Origin: Hemerocallis citrina
Lineage: Eukaryota > Streptophyta > Magnoliopsida > Asparagales > Asphodelaceae
Direction: 5' to 3'
NCBI GenBank assembly: GCA_017893485.1
Contig: CM030360.1
Span: 1,704,501-1,768,500, forward strand
Length of the DNA stretch: 64,000 bases
Shown: positions 44,999 through 56,029 of the stretch, piece after piece
How positions within the stretch are numbered: position 1 is the first letter of the stretch
Layout of the letters: every line of letters starts with the position of its first letter
Position numbers and translations under genes: made by a program
Notes under the pieces: generated by a model
What the model saw: only the letters and a program-made list of their open reading frames with translations
The model's database searches: none
What the model was told of the DNA's origin: nothing

Positions 44999-46114
44999 AT
45001 GATTAATGAAGAATTTTATGACTCAGAAATGGCACGAAGAATTGGAAATGGCGAAGGCTTCAGCGGGGAAAATGGATTGGATTTGGAAACGGAGATGGCT
45101 CGGGTGTACCAGATCCTCAATGCCCTCGCCGCTAATATCCCTCAAAATAGAGGACCAGGACCAGCTATCCAAATACCTGAGGCCATCAAACTGGTGGAAG
45201 CATTCAAAAGAATGAAGCCGCCGGTATTTGGAGGACAGACGAACCCCGATGCTGCAGATGACTGGGTTCGACAGATCGAAACAATTTTCGAAGTGCTTGA
45301 AACCCCGGAAGCTAGCAAAGTGAAACTGGCTACCATTCAGCTTGAAAAGGATGCGAGTGTGTGGTGGCAATCCTTGAAGAGAAACTTGGGAAATGTTCAA
45401 CTTACATGGGAAGAATTCCTGGAAGAGTTCAGGAGCCATTACTTTCCACTGGATGTTCAAGAAAAGAAAGCCATGGAGTTCTTGAGCTTACAACAAGGTA
45501 ATATGACGGTATGGGAATATGAAACCAAGTTTAATCAACTTTCCCGATATGCACCGGAGATGGTTCAGGAGGAGTCTAAGAAAGCCCGCAAGTTCGAGCA
45601 AGGTCTGAGGCCCAACCTGAGATCAAGGATGATACCTCTGGGCATTCGGAGGTTTGAAAAGCTAGTCAGAAGGGCCGCCGCAACAGAGACAGACATGAAC
45701 CAATTCCAGGCAGTGCAAGCCAGGAATAACAGTTGGAGCTTGGGCAAAAGGCCCGCGGGACCCAGCAACTACAGAAATCAGCCCCCCGCGCAACGATTCA
45801 AGCCAACTGGGGCCAATGCTATATCAGTGACAGGAAGGGTGCCCACGTGCTTCAGATGTGGGGAGTCGGGCCACATAGCTACTGGGTGCACCAAGCCATT
45901 CAAGACATGCTTCATATGTGGTAAGGAGGGCCACTTCAAGACAGATTGCCCTCAACTTCAGCGGGGGGGACCAAGTCATAGGCAATTCAAGCCAGAGCAA
46001 AGGCAGTTCAAGCCGGAGCAGAAACAGTTCAAGCAAGGATGGGTGTTTGCCTTGACAGAAGCCGATGCGGATGAGGTGGATCATGTGATCACGGGTACGG
46101 AGGACGAAGCTTAA
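44999..46114 (+). CDS. Gag of the Tekay-type element
   Basis: Capsid/nucleocapsid protein of about 371 residues from ATG 44999 (or 45029). The retrotransposon gag domain occupies about residues 60-210 (DWVRQIETIFEVL, WWQSLKR, FRSHYFPLDVQEKKAMEFL, YETKFNQLSRYAPEMV). Two CCHC knuckles follow, CFRCGESGHIATGC and CFICGKEGHFKTDC, then a Gln/Lys/Phe-rich repeat (FKPEQ). Gag and pol of this lineage are usually one ORF; here gag ends at TAA 46112 in frame 2 while pol is in frame 1. A possible intron at 46095-46177 would bridge the two. The ORF is intact. Confidence 0.9.
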   Translation: MINEEFYDSEMARRIGNGEGFSGENGLDLETEMARVYQILNALAANIPQNRGPGPAIQIPEAIKLVEAFKRMKPPVFGGQTNPDAADDWVRQIETIFEVLETPEASKVKLATIQLEKDASVWWQSLKRNLGNVQLTWEEFLEEFRSHYFPLDVQEKKAMEFLSLQQGNMTVWEYETKFNQLSRYAPEMVQEESKKARKFEQGLRPNLRSRMIPLGIRRFEKLVRRAAATETDMNQFQAVQARNNSWSLGKRPAGPSNYRNQPPAQRFKPTGANAISVTGRVPTCFRCGESGHIATGCTKPFKTCFICGKEGHFKTDCPQLQRGGPSHRQFKPEQRQFKPEQKQFKQGWVFALTEADADEVDHVITGTEDEA

Positions 46115-46177
46115 TTGACTTATATTTTCCGTTTATGTAATAAAATGTTATGTAATGAGAATACTCATATGTAACAG
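46095..46177 (+). other. Putative 83-nt intron between gag and protease
   Basis: Begins GTACGG and ends ATGTAACAG, is AT-rich, and carries the gag stop codon. Its removal would move the reading frame from gag (2) to pol (1) with no stop between. The flanks would then abut as the usual short gag-protease linker of this lineage (an ITG motif leading into the protease strand). The donor is not a strong consensus. An old insertion in a single-ORF ancestor is the alternative. Confidence 0.5.
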
Positions 46178-49100
46178 GGAACATTTCAATAAATGGAATA
46201 AAAGCTTCAGTGTTGTTTGATACGGGATCTTCACACACTTTTGTGTCACCCTCTTTTGCTAAAAGACTGGGAGTTGAGCCGAAAATATTTCCTGGCAAGG
46301 TTTTATCTGTGGCTACTCCGTCAGGAGAGAACTTGACAACCGATCGATACTATGATGGGTGTGATCTCGAGATTGGGGGCAGACTCTTTGGCATCGATCT
46401 CATTGAATTGGCAATTCTCGGAGTTGACATCATCATTGGCATTGACTAGATGTCAGTCTACAGTGCAACTATCGAGTGCAAAGACAAAGAAGTCAAAATC
46501 AAAGCACCAGGAGGACCAGTTGTTACTTTCCAAGGTAAGGGAAAGGGTAAGCAGATAGTAGCAGCATTGTCCAAGCAGAAAGTTCCAGAAGAAGTGAAGC
46601 AGATCCCAATTGTCCGAGATTTCCCAGTAGTATTTCTGGATGATCTACCAGGACTTCCCCCTCGTCGCGATGTAGAGTTCAGCATCACTGTTCAACTGGG
46701 AAGTGCTCCTATTTCCAAGGCCCCATACAGAATGGCACCAGTCGAACAAGACGAGATCAAGAAGCAGATCGAAGAATTACTGAGCAAAGGATACATCAGG
46801 CCAAGTGCATCACTATGGGGAGCCCCAGTTCTTTTAGTGAAGAAGAAGGATGGATCTATGAGGATGTGTATTGACTACAGAGAGTTGAACAAGGTAACTG
46901 TACAGAACAAGTACCCCATTCCTCGAATCGATGATTTGTTCGACCGCCTGTAAGGAGCAGCAGTCTTTTCCAAGATAGATCTACGGTCAGGATATCATCA
47001 GGTCCGGGTAAAGGAAGATGATGTGCATAAAACGGCTTTCCGAACCAGGCATGGTCACTACGAGTTTCTAGTTATGCCATTCGGAGTCACAAATGCACCA
47101 GCTATTTTTATGGACATGATGAACAGAGTTCTACGACCTTTCATCGATTCCTTTGTCGTTGTATTCATTGACGACATTTTGGTCTACTCCAAGTCCGAGG
47201 AAGAACACGCCAAGCACTTGACAGAGGTCCTAAAGAAACTACAGGAGCACCAGTTATATACAAAGTTGTCTAAATGTGACTTCTGGAAAACCGAAGTCGC
47301 CTTCCTGGGTCACATCCTTTCTAAGGAGGGAGTGGCTACTGACCCGCAAAAGGTTGAAGCAGTTAAAGACTGGCCTAGACCAACCACGGTGAAGGAGATT
47401 AGAAGCTTTTTGGGTCTAACCGGATACTACAGAAGGTTTATTCAAGGGTATTCTCAGATAGCGGTGCCACTCACTGGGCTCACAAAGAAGAATGTGAATT
47501 TCAAATGGTCAGAGCAATGCGAAGCAAGCTTCCAGGCATTAAAGGAGAAATTGACTACAGCCCCTATCTTAGCATTGCCCAGAGCAGGAGTTGAGTATGA
47601 CATCTACAGCGATGCTTCACATTGCGGACTGGATTGCGTACTAATGCAAGAAGGGAAGGTGATTGCTTATAGGTCTAGGCAACTTAGACCACATGAGAAG
47701 AATTACCCAACCCATGATTTGGAACTAGCAGCGATCATCTATACTTTGAAGCAATGGAGACATTATGTGTACGGGGAAAAAGTCAATATGTACACCGATC
47801 ATAAGAGCTTGAAGTATATTTATCAACAAAAGGACTTGAATTTGAGACAGAGGAGATGGTTGGAGGTGTTGGAAGACATCCGACCTGAGACCAAATATCA
47901 TCCAGGCAAAGCAAATGTGGTAGCAGATGCGCTTAGCAGAAAGATCAGTTTGTCTCGGTTGATCACTAACCAGGAAAGGCTAGCAGATGAGTTAGATCGA
48001 GCAGGAATTGAAGTGGTTCTGCAGAGTGTGGAGGCTTCCTTAGCTCAATTGAGGATTCAACCCACTTTGAGAGACAGAAACATGGATAGCCAGAAGGCGG
48101 ATCCAGAAATCCAAGGGATGATAGAACAGGTTGGCTTAGGCAGATTGGCAGAATTTCAAGTGAGGGATGCAGTACTTTGGTTTGGGGAACGGCTATGTGT
48201 GCCAAATGTGGCGGAACTAAAGGAAAGTATTCTTCAGGAAGCGCATGCTACCTTGTTATCAGTGCATCCTGGAAGTACCAAGATGTACAAGGATATAAAG
48301 CTACACTTCTGGTGGTTAGGTATGAAGCGAGATGTGGCAGAGTTTGTGGCCAAGTGTGTAGTTTGTCAACAGGTCAAGGCAGAAAATTAGAAACCTGGCG
48401 GGTTGTTGCAGCCTTTACCCATCCCGGAATGGAAGTGGGACTGTATCAGCATGGATTTCATCACGGGTTTACCCAAGAGTTCCAAAGGCAATGATACCAT
48501 TTGGGTGATAGTGGACCGACTCACCAAGTCAGCTCACTTCTTAGCAATGAAACTTACTTGGTCAATGGAAAAACTGGCAGAATTGTATGTGGATGAAATT
48601 GTGAAATTGCATGGAGTCCCGATGTCTATAGTGTCTGACAGAGATGCGCGTTTCACTTCACATTTTTGGAAGAGTCTGCAAGCAGCTATGGGGACAAGGA
48701 CTGATTTCAGTACAGCCTTCCATCCTCAAACAGATGGGCAAACTGAACGGGTCAACAGAGTGCTGGAAGATATGCTCAGGTGCTGTGTGCTGGATTTTGG
48801 TGGTAGTTGGGAGAGACACTTAGCTCTGGTAGAATTTGCATACAACAACAGTTTCCAGGCGAGCATTGGAATGGCACCCTATGAAGCTTTATATGGGAGG
48901 AAATGCAGGACTCCGGTTTGTTGGTATGAAGTGGGGGAGAGGCAGCTGTTTGGACCAGAGATTGTGCAGCAAACTTCAGAAAAGATTGAGCTGATCAGAA
49001 AGAGGCTGGTCGACGCGCAAAGCAGGCAAAAGAGTTACGTCGACAATAGAAGGAGAGACCTGGAATTTGACGAAGGTGACTATGTCTTTGTGAAAGTGTC

Positions 49101-49491
49101 TCCGACTAAAGGAGTGATTCAGTTCGGGCGAGGAGAAAAATTAGCCCCGAGATACACTGGACCTTACAAAATACTGAAGAGAATTGGGAAGACAGCTTAT
49201 CGGTTAGAACTACCGGAAGAGTTGGCCCAAGTTCACAATGTTTTTCACGTATCCATGTTAAGGGGTTATGTTTCTGACCCAAGTCATCATCTGCCAGAAG
49301 TGCCTGAGGGTTTGCAACTGGATTTGAGCTATGCCGAGCGTCCCGTTGAGATCGTGGATCGCCGAGAAAAAGTCTTGAGAAACAAGACAATACCCATGGT
49401 AAAGGTCATTTGGAGAAATCAATTTTTTGAGAAAGCAACTTGGGAATTAGAGGAAAAGATGCGGAAGGACCATCCCGAACTCTTCGACTAA
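46178..49491 (+). pseudogene. Pol of the Tekay-type element: PR-RT-RH-INT-chromodomain, three stops
   Basis: Polyprotein in one continuous frame. Aspartic protease: VLFDTGSSHTF (46205-46440). Reverse transcriptase (about 46640-47500): [24 protein letters not shown] active site. RNase [10 protein letters not shown] (about 47590-47940). Integrase (48170-49000): His/Cys zinc binding with HPGSTKMY and [10 protein letters not shown], then catalytic Asp in [21 protein letters not shown] and Glu in [11 protein letters not shown] chromodomain-like tail ([25 protein letters not shown]) ends at 49491. Nonsense codons at 46447-46449, 46951-46953 and 48388-48390 each fit a single C-to-T or G-to-A change. 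This copy cannot make full-length Pol. Confidence 0.92.
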
Positions 49492-49567
49492 GCTTTCTTT
49501 TGTAGACTCTTCTTTCCTTTTAGAAGTTTCTCGCTCCTAAGCGTAGTTCCGGGGACGGAACTATTCT

Positions 49568-49580
49568 AAGGAGGGAGTGT
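49568..49580 (+). other. Polypurine tract
   Basis: Purine-rich AAGGAGGGAGTG immediately before the 3' LTR, the plus-strand primer of the Tekay-type element. Confidence 0.85.
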
Positions 49581-51318
49581 TGTAACACCCCACCTATATT
49601 TTTTTTATTTAAAATGCATTTTTCAATTTTCTGCACGTATGGTGCACGTGCAAATTTTTATTCCCATTTTTGCTACTCTCATTTTACTATTTTTGGCATG
49701 CATTGATTTTATTTAGCCTTTCTTTTGATCCATGGGCCTATAAACTAAAATGTAGCCCATTAAGAAAAGAGTCCACTAGATAATTAAAATTAATTAATTA
49801 GTAATAGGCCCATGTAGCAAGCCCATTATTAAAATCACATTTTTTAGTTAAACATGTACTAATACATGACAAGTTGCAATATTAGTACACATTTTTGAGT
49901 TATAGAAATGTGTTCACATTTGTTTGGGCATGTGTGCATGCACACACAAATGTACTTGGACCAAATCATGGGCAAGGAGGGATGGTCGGTTCTTGTAGTG
50001 GGGAAGAGAAGAGAGAGTGAATGTGAGTTAAGGTATGGAGTAGTGGGGAGATGAAGAGTTGTAGGTTTTAGGAGTTTAGAACATGGAGAGTTGTAAGAAT
50101 TATTATGGAGAGTTATTAGGTGCAAAATTATGCATAATAGACCCTAACCATACCCTATAAATAGAGCCTCATTTTCTACATTTCTCTTGCACCAAAAACA
50201 ATATAGAAAGAAAGAAAGAAAGAAAGAAAAGAAAGAGAGAGAGGGTCCTTTTGCTTGGAGGAATTGCTAGAGGAAGCCATTGCTAAGGAAAGGGAGCTTG
50301 CTAGGAGTTGTCTTGGAGCTAGAAGAAGTGTCTCATCTTTCTCTTCAATTGTTCAAGCTTCAATAAGGTGGGTGTCTCCTACTTTCTAATTTTTTTTTTG
50401 AATGTGCATGTTAATAGAAATGAATGAGTAATATAGAATTTGATTTGATAAAATAGGACAAACCTATGCATTGGATGTAATGAAATATTGCTTTATTGAG
50501 TAAACAAACCCAACTTATGTTAATTAGTAATGAGAAAGAAATGTTGATTTGTTTTGTCATGAATTAGTATGCATGAATGAAGATATAATTGATTGTATGA
50601 AAAATGTTGGGAATACATTCTTTTGCAAAAATATTTTTGTAAAGTTAATTGAATGCCATAAACTTGTTTTGATTGTTGCCATGCTAGTTGAAAAGAAGAG
50701 TGCAACTAAAGGATTAATTCTATGAATCATGTTAGAGTGTTTGCAAATTTGTGATTTGTCAAATGTGTGATATGTAGGAGAAATTGTTAAAGAATGCTAT
50801 ATTTCGACATATGATTAGAGATATGATGAAAAAGAAAAGAGAAGGAAATAAATTCTTTTTTTTGAAGTATGTTAACATATGTCAAAAATACAATTTTTGT
50901 ATGAAAGGAATTCCTTTGAGACACCCATAATCGATTAAAAGATATGTTTGATTCTTAACACAAATTTTTATTTGTAAGATGTTGGGCATAAACTAGTTTT
51001 TAGAAAAACATGATTTTAATTTTCGAGTTTGAAAAGAAATGTAAATTTTGTAAAGAAAGGAAAAAAATTTTTTAAAAATGAGATATATGCTGAAAAATAA
51101 ATTTGGACTTGTTGATTACTATTTAAGATTTCCTTTTAGTCCAAAGAGAAGTTTATTCCAATATCCTAAAGGATTGGATTATTGGGTAAACAAGTTTTGT
51201 TAAAAAGAAATAATTTCAGAAAAGTGTGAACAAAAGTATATGGATACAACTTCTAAACAAAAAGCACACTAGGACTTACTGGTCAGTCAATGAGCACCTC
51301 TTATAAGAGATCTTGGGT

Positions 51319-53009
51319 TCAAATCTTGATAGCCATCTTTTATATTTTTTGATTGGTTTTAATAAGATGTTTTTTTTAGTATGAATAAATTCCTATTATA
51401 GTCATAAGATAAAATGGAAGCTATTAAAGATTGTTATGGAAATTTTATTGTCTATTTTAAGAAAGTGAAAATGAGACTTTAAAAAAGGGGGCTTTTGATT
51501 AAAACTCATACTTTCTTCATATAAAATGAAGTAATAAATATTAAAGTTAATCATAACTTTATTGCATATTTTGAGGATAATGAAATATAAATTAGTACAT
51601 GATTTTAACCCCAAAAAGTATTATTTGGGTAATGTGGATTTGTATAACTTGCCAGTAGAAATTTATAATGTTGAATCTTTTGTCAAGAAAGGAACTATTT
51701 GTTCTATGTTAGAGTGAAATGCATGAACAAGTTCTAAGATCAAACATGGATAATTGTTTAAGAATACCTTGAGTTAAGACATGGTTATTAAAGGGTATGT
51801 GTACCCATGTTCAAATCTTGATAGCCATCTTTTTTATTTTTTGATTGGTTTTAATAAGATGTTTTTTTTTAGTATGAATAAATTCCTATTATAGTCATAA
51901 GATAAAATGGAAGCTATTAAAGATTGTTATAGAAATTTTATTGTCTATTTTAAGAAAGTGAAAATGAGACTTTAAAAAGGGGGATTTTGATTAAAACTCA
52001 TACTTTCTTCATATAAAATGAAGTAATAAATATTAAAGTTAATCATAACTTTATTGCATATTTTGAGGATAATGAAATATAAATTAGTACATGATTTTAA
52101 CCCCAAAAAGTATTATTTGGGTAATGTGGATTTGTATAACTTGCCAGTAGAAATTTATAATGTTGAATCTTTTGTCAAGAAAGGACCTATTTGTTCTATG
52201 TTAGAGTGAAATGCATGAACAAGTTCTAAGATGAAACATGGATAATTGTTTAAGAATACCTTGAGTTAAGACATGGTTATTAAAGGGTATGTGTACCCAT
52301 GTTTCTTGCACATGAAAGGTTTGTGATTTAGAATTAGTAAGACCTCGGTTACCGGTAATTTTGAAATAAAGGTTTTGAGACTTGATTTTGAGATAATGCC
52401 GTCGGGCGATCTCGTATTTTGTGAATAAAACCGGTATGAGGTAAAACTGATTCTAGGGTGATAACATATTCATGTCCTGAACTAAAAATAATTAGGCACC
52501 TAGGTGAAGATGTAATAAACTTGTGCAAACGTAAATGGGTGCTTCTATATAGTCGGCGGTGGATCTCCGTGGCTATAGACCCAGTTGGTGGACTGTGGTT
52601 GCTCCGTAGGAGATGAACTGTATTTTATCCGGGACTTGGGATAGTCGGAGGATGTTTACCGTACTCCAAAGAATATGTATATACCGGGGCTAGAGGGGCA
52701 TTTACGGGATTATTCTCACGATATAATAGCCAGAGAGGCTGGGATCTGTTATATTTTTTGATTGGTTTTAATAAGATGTTTTTTTTTAGTATGAATAAAT
52801 TCCTATTATAGTCATAAGATAAAATGGAAGCTATTAAAGATTGTTATGGAAATTTTATTGTCTATTTTAAGCAAGTGAAAATGAGACTTTAAAAAGGGGG
52901 CTTTTGATTATAACTCATACTTTCTTCATATAAAATGAAGTAATAAATATTAAAGTTAATCATAACTTTATTGCATATTTTGAGGATAATGAAATATAAA
53001 TTAGTACAT
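51319..53009 (+). repeat. Tandem repeats within the 3' LTR
   Basis: Copy A 51319-51810, copy B 51811 to about 52750, copy C from about 52751 to 53009 and continuing at 63116. They share the stretch with GATTGGTTTTAATAAGATG and the later GTAATGTGGATTTG. Junctions have only 2-3 bp of shared sequence. Confidence 0.9.
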
Positions 53010-53801
53010 TGATGCTGTTTATTTCTGGGAGACGTGTGGATGCACCAGGTGTGAGTTCGGACTCAATTTATATTGAAGGAGAATGCCGCTCGTCTGCCGA
53101 CCTTTGGTTGACCTTCTGGGACCTACGATGAGCTCGGAAAGATGTTGAAGGCGGGGCTCGAATCGGAAGGGTCGGATCCGAGGTCTTGTGTACCTGCAGA
53201 CAGTCCTGAAACACCGGGGTTTATCCCGGCGGCGGACCCTCCGACGCTCTAGTCAGTCTCTGTGAGAGAGTAGCAATAACTAGGTATATTTAAGTGGCAA
53301 AAGATTCATTACCTCAAAAGGTGGGTGTGGGTCTAGTATTTATAGAGAATCCCAACCGGGTTTGGTTCCACTTGGGGGCCGGGTCTGGATCCGAAAGCCC
53401 GTGGGCCTGACGTGGCAGAAGGCCCAGAGGGTTTAGGGCGGACGTGGCAATACCAGGAGTGGTATAGGGCTGACGTGGCTAAACCCTTGGTGGTATTTGG
53501 AGTTGACGTGGCTGATCGTGGGTCTCCTGCGCTTCGGGCGGGGATCGGAGGGCCTAGGCTGCGCCAGGTCATCCTTCTGCTTCGCCGGAGAGGGGGGATG
53601 GCCTGTGGTACTGTCATGGGTCGGACTCCGAGGACTACCAAGGCTCGTCAGCAGGAGGAGGCCAGTACCGTGAGGGCAAACAGGAGGCTCGGCGCCGACC
53701 CTGAAGTGGTCCGGAGCCGAACCAGATTGCTATCTTTACCTTTCTGAGTGGGAATTGTATTGGGCCCTGGTTGGGCCTCAGGCCATTTTTACACTGTCAC
53801 A
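53010..53801 (-). repeat. LTR (3' LTR of the - strand element)
   Basis: 792 bp. By eye it differs from the right LTR at roughly eight positions, nearly all transitions, so the element is young. Confidence 0.95.
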
Positions 53802-53865
53802 CAAGCCCCCCACTCCTGCAGGGGGTGCGGGAGCTAGCCGTTGAGGAGTGCTTATGGTTGTAGAA

Positions 53866-54903
53866 ATGGGATGGCGAGTCACTGGGCCTTCATGAGAGGG
53901 TTATCCTGATGGTTAGAGCGAAGGCAAGCCAAGGAGCCTTCCTGAGAGGACTACTCTGGTGCTAGACCTGACCTCGGGCCGGTCGAGGGATTACGGGCCA
54001 AGAAGGGGGGGTGGCGAGCCGTTGGCCTTCCTGAGAAGACCACCCTGGTGCCAGACCTGACCTCGAGCTTGGCGAGGAATTACTGGAAGGCAAGGGCGAT
54101 GGCGAGTCGTGAAGCCTTCCTGAGAAGACTACCCTGGTGCTAGACCTGACCTCGAGCAGGTCGAGGGATTACGGGCCAACAAGGGGGGTGGCGAGCCGTT
54201 GGCCTTCCTGAGAAGACCACCCTGGTGCCAGACCTGACCTCGAGCTTGGCGAGGGATTACTGGAAGGCAAGGGCGATGGCGAGCCGTGAAGCCTTCCTGA
54301 GAAGACTCCCCTGGTGCCAGACCCGACCTCGAGCCGGTCGAGGGATTATGGGCCAACAAGGGGGGTGGCGAGCCGTTGGCCTTCCTGAGAAGACCACCCT
54401 GGTGCCAGACCTGACCTCGAGCTTGGCGAGGGATTACGGGAAGGCAAGGGCGATGGCGAGCCGTGAAGCCTTCCTGAGAAGACTCCCCTGGTGCCGGACC
54501 CGACCTCGAGCTGGTCGAGGGATTATGGGCCAACAAGGGGGGTGGCGAGCCGTTGGCCTTCCTGAGAAGACCACCCTGGTGCCAGACCTGACCTCGAGCT
54601 TGGCGAGGGATTACTGGAAGGCAAGGGCGATGGCGAGCCGTGAAGCCTTCCTGAGAAGACTACCCTGGTGCTAGACCTCACCTCGAGCTGGTCGAGGGAT
54701 TACGGGCCAACAAGGGGGGTGGCGAGCCGTTGGCCTTCCTGAGAAGACCACCCTGGTGCCAGACCTGACCTCGAGCTTGGCGAGGGATTACTGGGAGACA
54801 AGGGCGATGGCGAGCCGTGAAGCCTTCCTGAGAAGACTACCCTGGTGCTAGACCTGACCTCGAGCTGGTCGAGGGATTTCGGGCTAACAAGGGGGATGGC
54901 GAT
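53866..54903. repeat. 177-bp tandem repeat array
   Basis: About five copies with a 177-178 bp period (well-preserved starts near 54013, 54189, 54366, 54543 and 54720). Each is made of two related half-units of about 88 bp sharing GCCTTCCTGAGAAGAC and ACCTCGAGC. The array sits next to the polypurine tract, between the antisense gene and the LTR, and degenerates towards 53866. ORFs on both strands here are repeat by-products. Confidence 0.94.
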
Positions 54904-56029
54904 CGATTGGCGCCCTAGAGTGATTGAGCGGGGATATCCCGCCATTCCTGTGGAGCATTGAAGGCTCTCCGAGAATGGTGTGACGGTCCAATTTCCTAGG
55001 GGCATTTAATGGCGCCGCCTAATAAATGTAGATGGCGCATGGTTTTCCATTGATTGACCTTCCCCGCGCCCCAACGGTTAGTCCCTGGGGGAGGTTATAA
55101 ATACCTCTCCCCTCCATCGTAGGTATGATCAAAACAGGGGTGGCCCATTGGCCCTCAGAGGTGTCTGCTTCGGCGGACGCCTGTCTTTTGCTAATATTTT
55201 CGACCCTAGCAGCGTCGGAGAGGTGGTTACTCTGCCGCCCGGATCTTCTCTTGGATCTGATGGACCTTGATACGGCAGCCAGATCTATGGGAGATCAGGG
55301 CGAGAGGGGTAACGGCCGAGATCCGTGCTGGTGGAAGAGGAGCCTCGGATTGGTGGTGGTTTTGCCGTCTGGATCCCTTTTCGGGTCAGACTACCCTGTC
55401 ATGGATGTTTGGCCCGGGAGAGATCCAGACGAAAAGATGCACCAACCGTATTCCGGTCTTGGGGGCTGAAGGGCCTCGGATGGGGGGACCCCCTCCCATC
55501 GGGGGTCGGCAAGTCCGTCTTGATAGGGCTGCAGGCGATGGCGGTTTCTGTCCCACCCTTGAACTGTTCGGGGTTTCGGCTGCCGAAGCTGTAAGTCCCG
55601 GGCTGCTCGAGGGTGAGAGGGGAACTGGTCGAGCGCTGGAGCCCGGGGCGTCCGTCATATGACGGCGTCTTAAACCTTAAGTAAAAATGTTTTCTCCGTC
55701 GCGTATTCCACCCGAACCGACCCCAGAGTTGGGCTGTCAGTCTGGCGTCTGATGACGTCCTCCGCACAGGTTTCGAGGATGCGGCGCGATTTTCCAAGCG
55801 GCAGTTGTGCGTCAATCAGTGAACAGTAATCGCGGAAGTCGAGGAGCCGTTCTTCCCTTATATAAGTATTCCCCCCTTTTTCCCTTTCGCCCACTTCAAT
55901 CTTGCTGCTTTCTTCTTCAAAAAATCTCCCAACCCTTCAGCGATTGTTCTTGCAGTTTGCCGTACTCGGCTCGCCCTCCCGAAGCGGTCCCAGGTTAGTT
56001 TGGTAAGTTTGTTTTATCATTAGGCACAG
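54904..56029 (+). promoter_or_regulatory. Upstream region of the antisense gene
   Basis: Two TATA boxes on the + strand: TATAAATA at 55096-55103 and TATATAAG at 55859-55866. The second is followed by a CT-rich start region and lies about 170 bp before the ATG at 56030. ORFs between 55125 and 55662 have no recognised similarity. This suggests the gene has its own promoter rather than using the LTR. Confidence 0.55.

Noticed and set aside
53333..53641. ORFs within the 792-bp LTRs, seen again near 62647-63061
   Set aside because: Present in both LTRs in GC-rich DNA on both strands; shadows, not genes.
54129..54674. Repetitive ORFs on both strands
   Set aside because: The 177-bp array has a period divisible by three, so it gives open frames by chance.
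55125..55469. 114-codon ORF starting about 30 bp after a TATA box
   Set aside because: No similarity or domain recognised, and overlapping frames are equally open in this GC-rich stretch; left as part of the upstream region.
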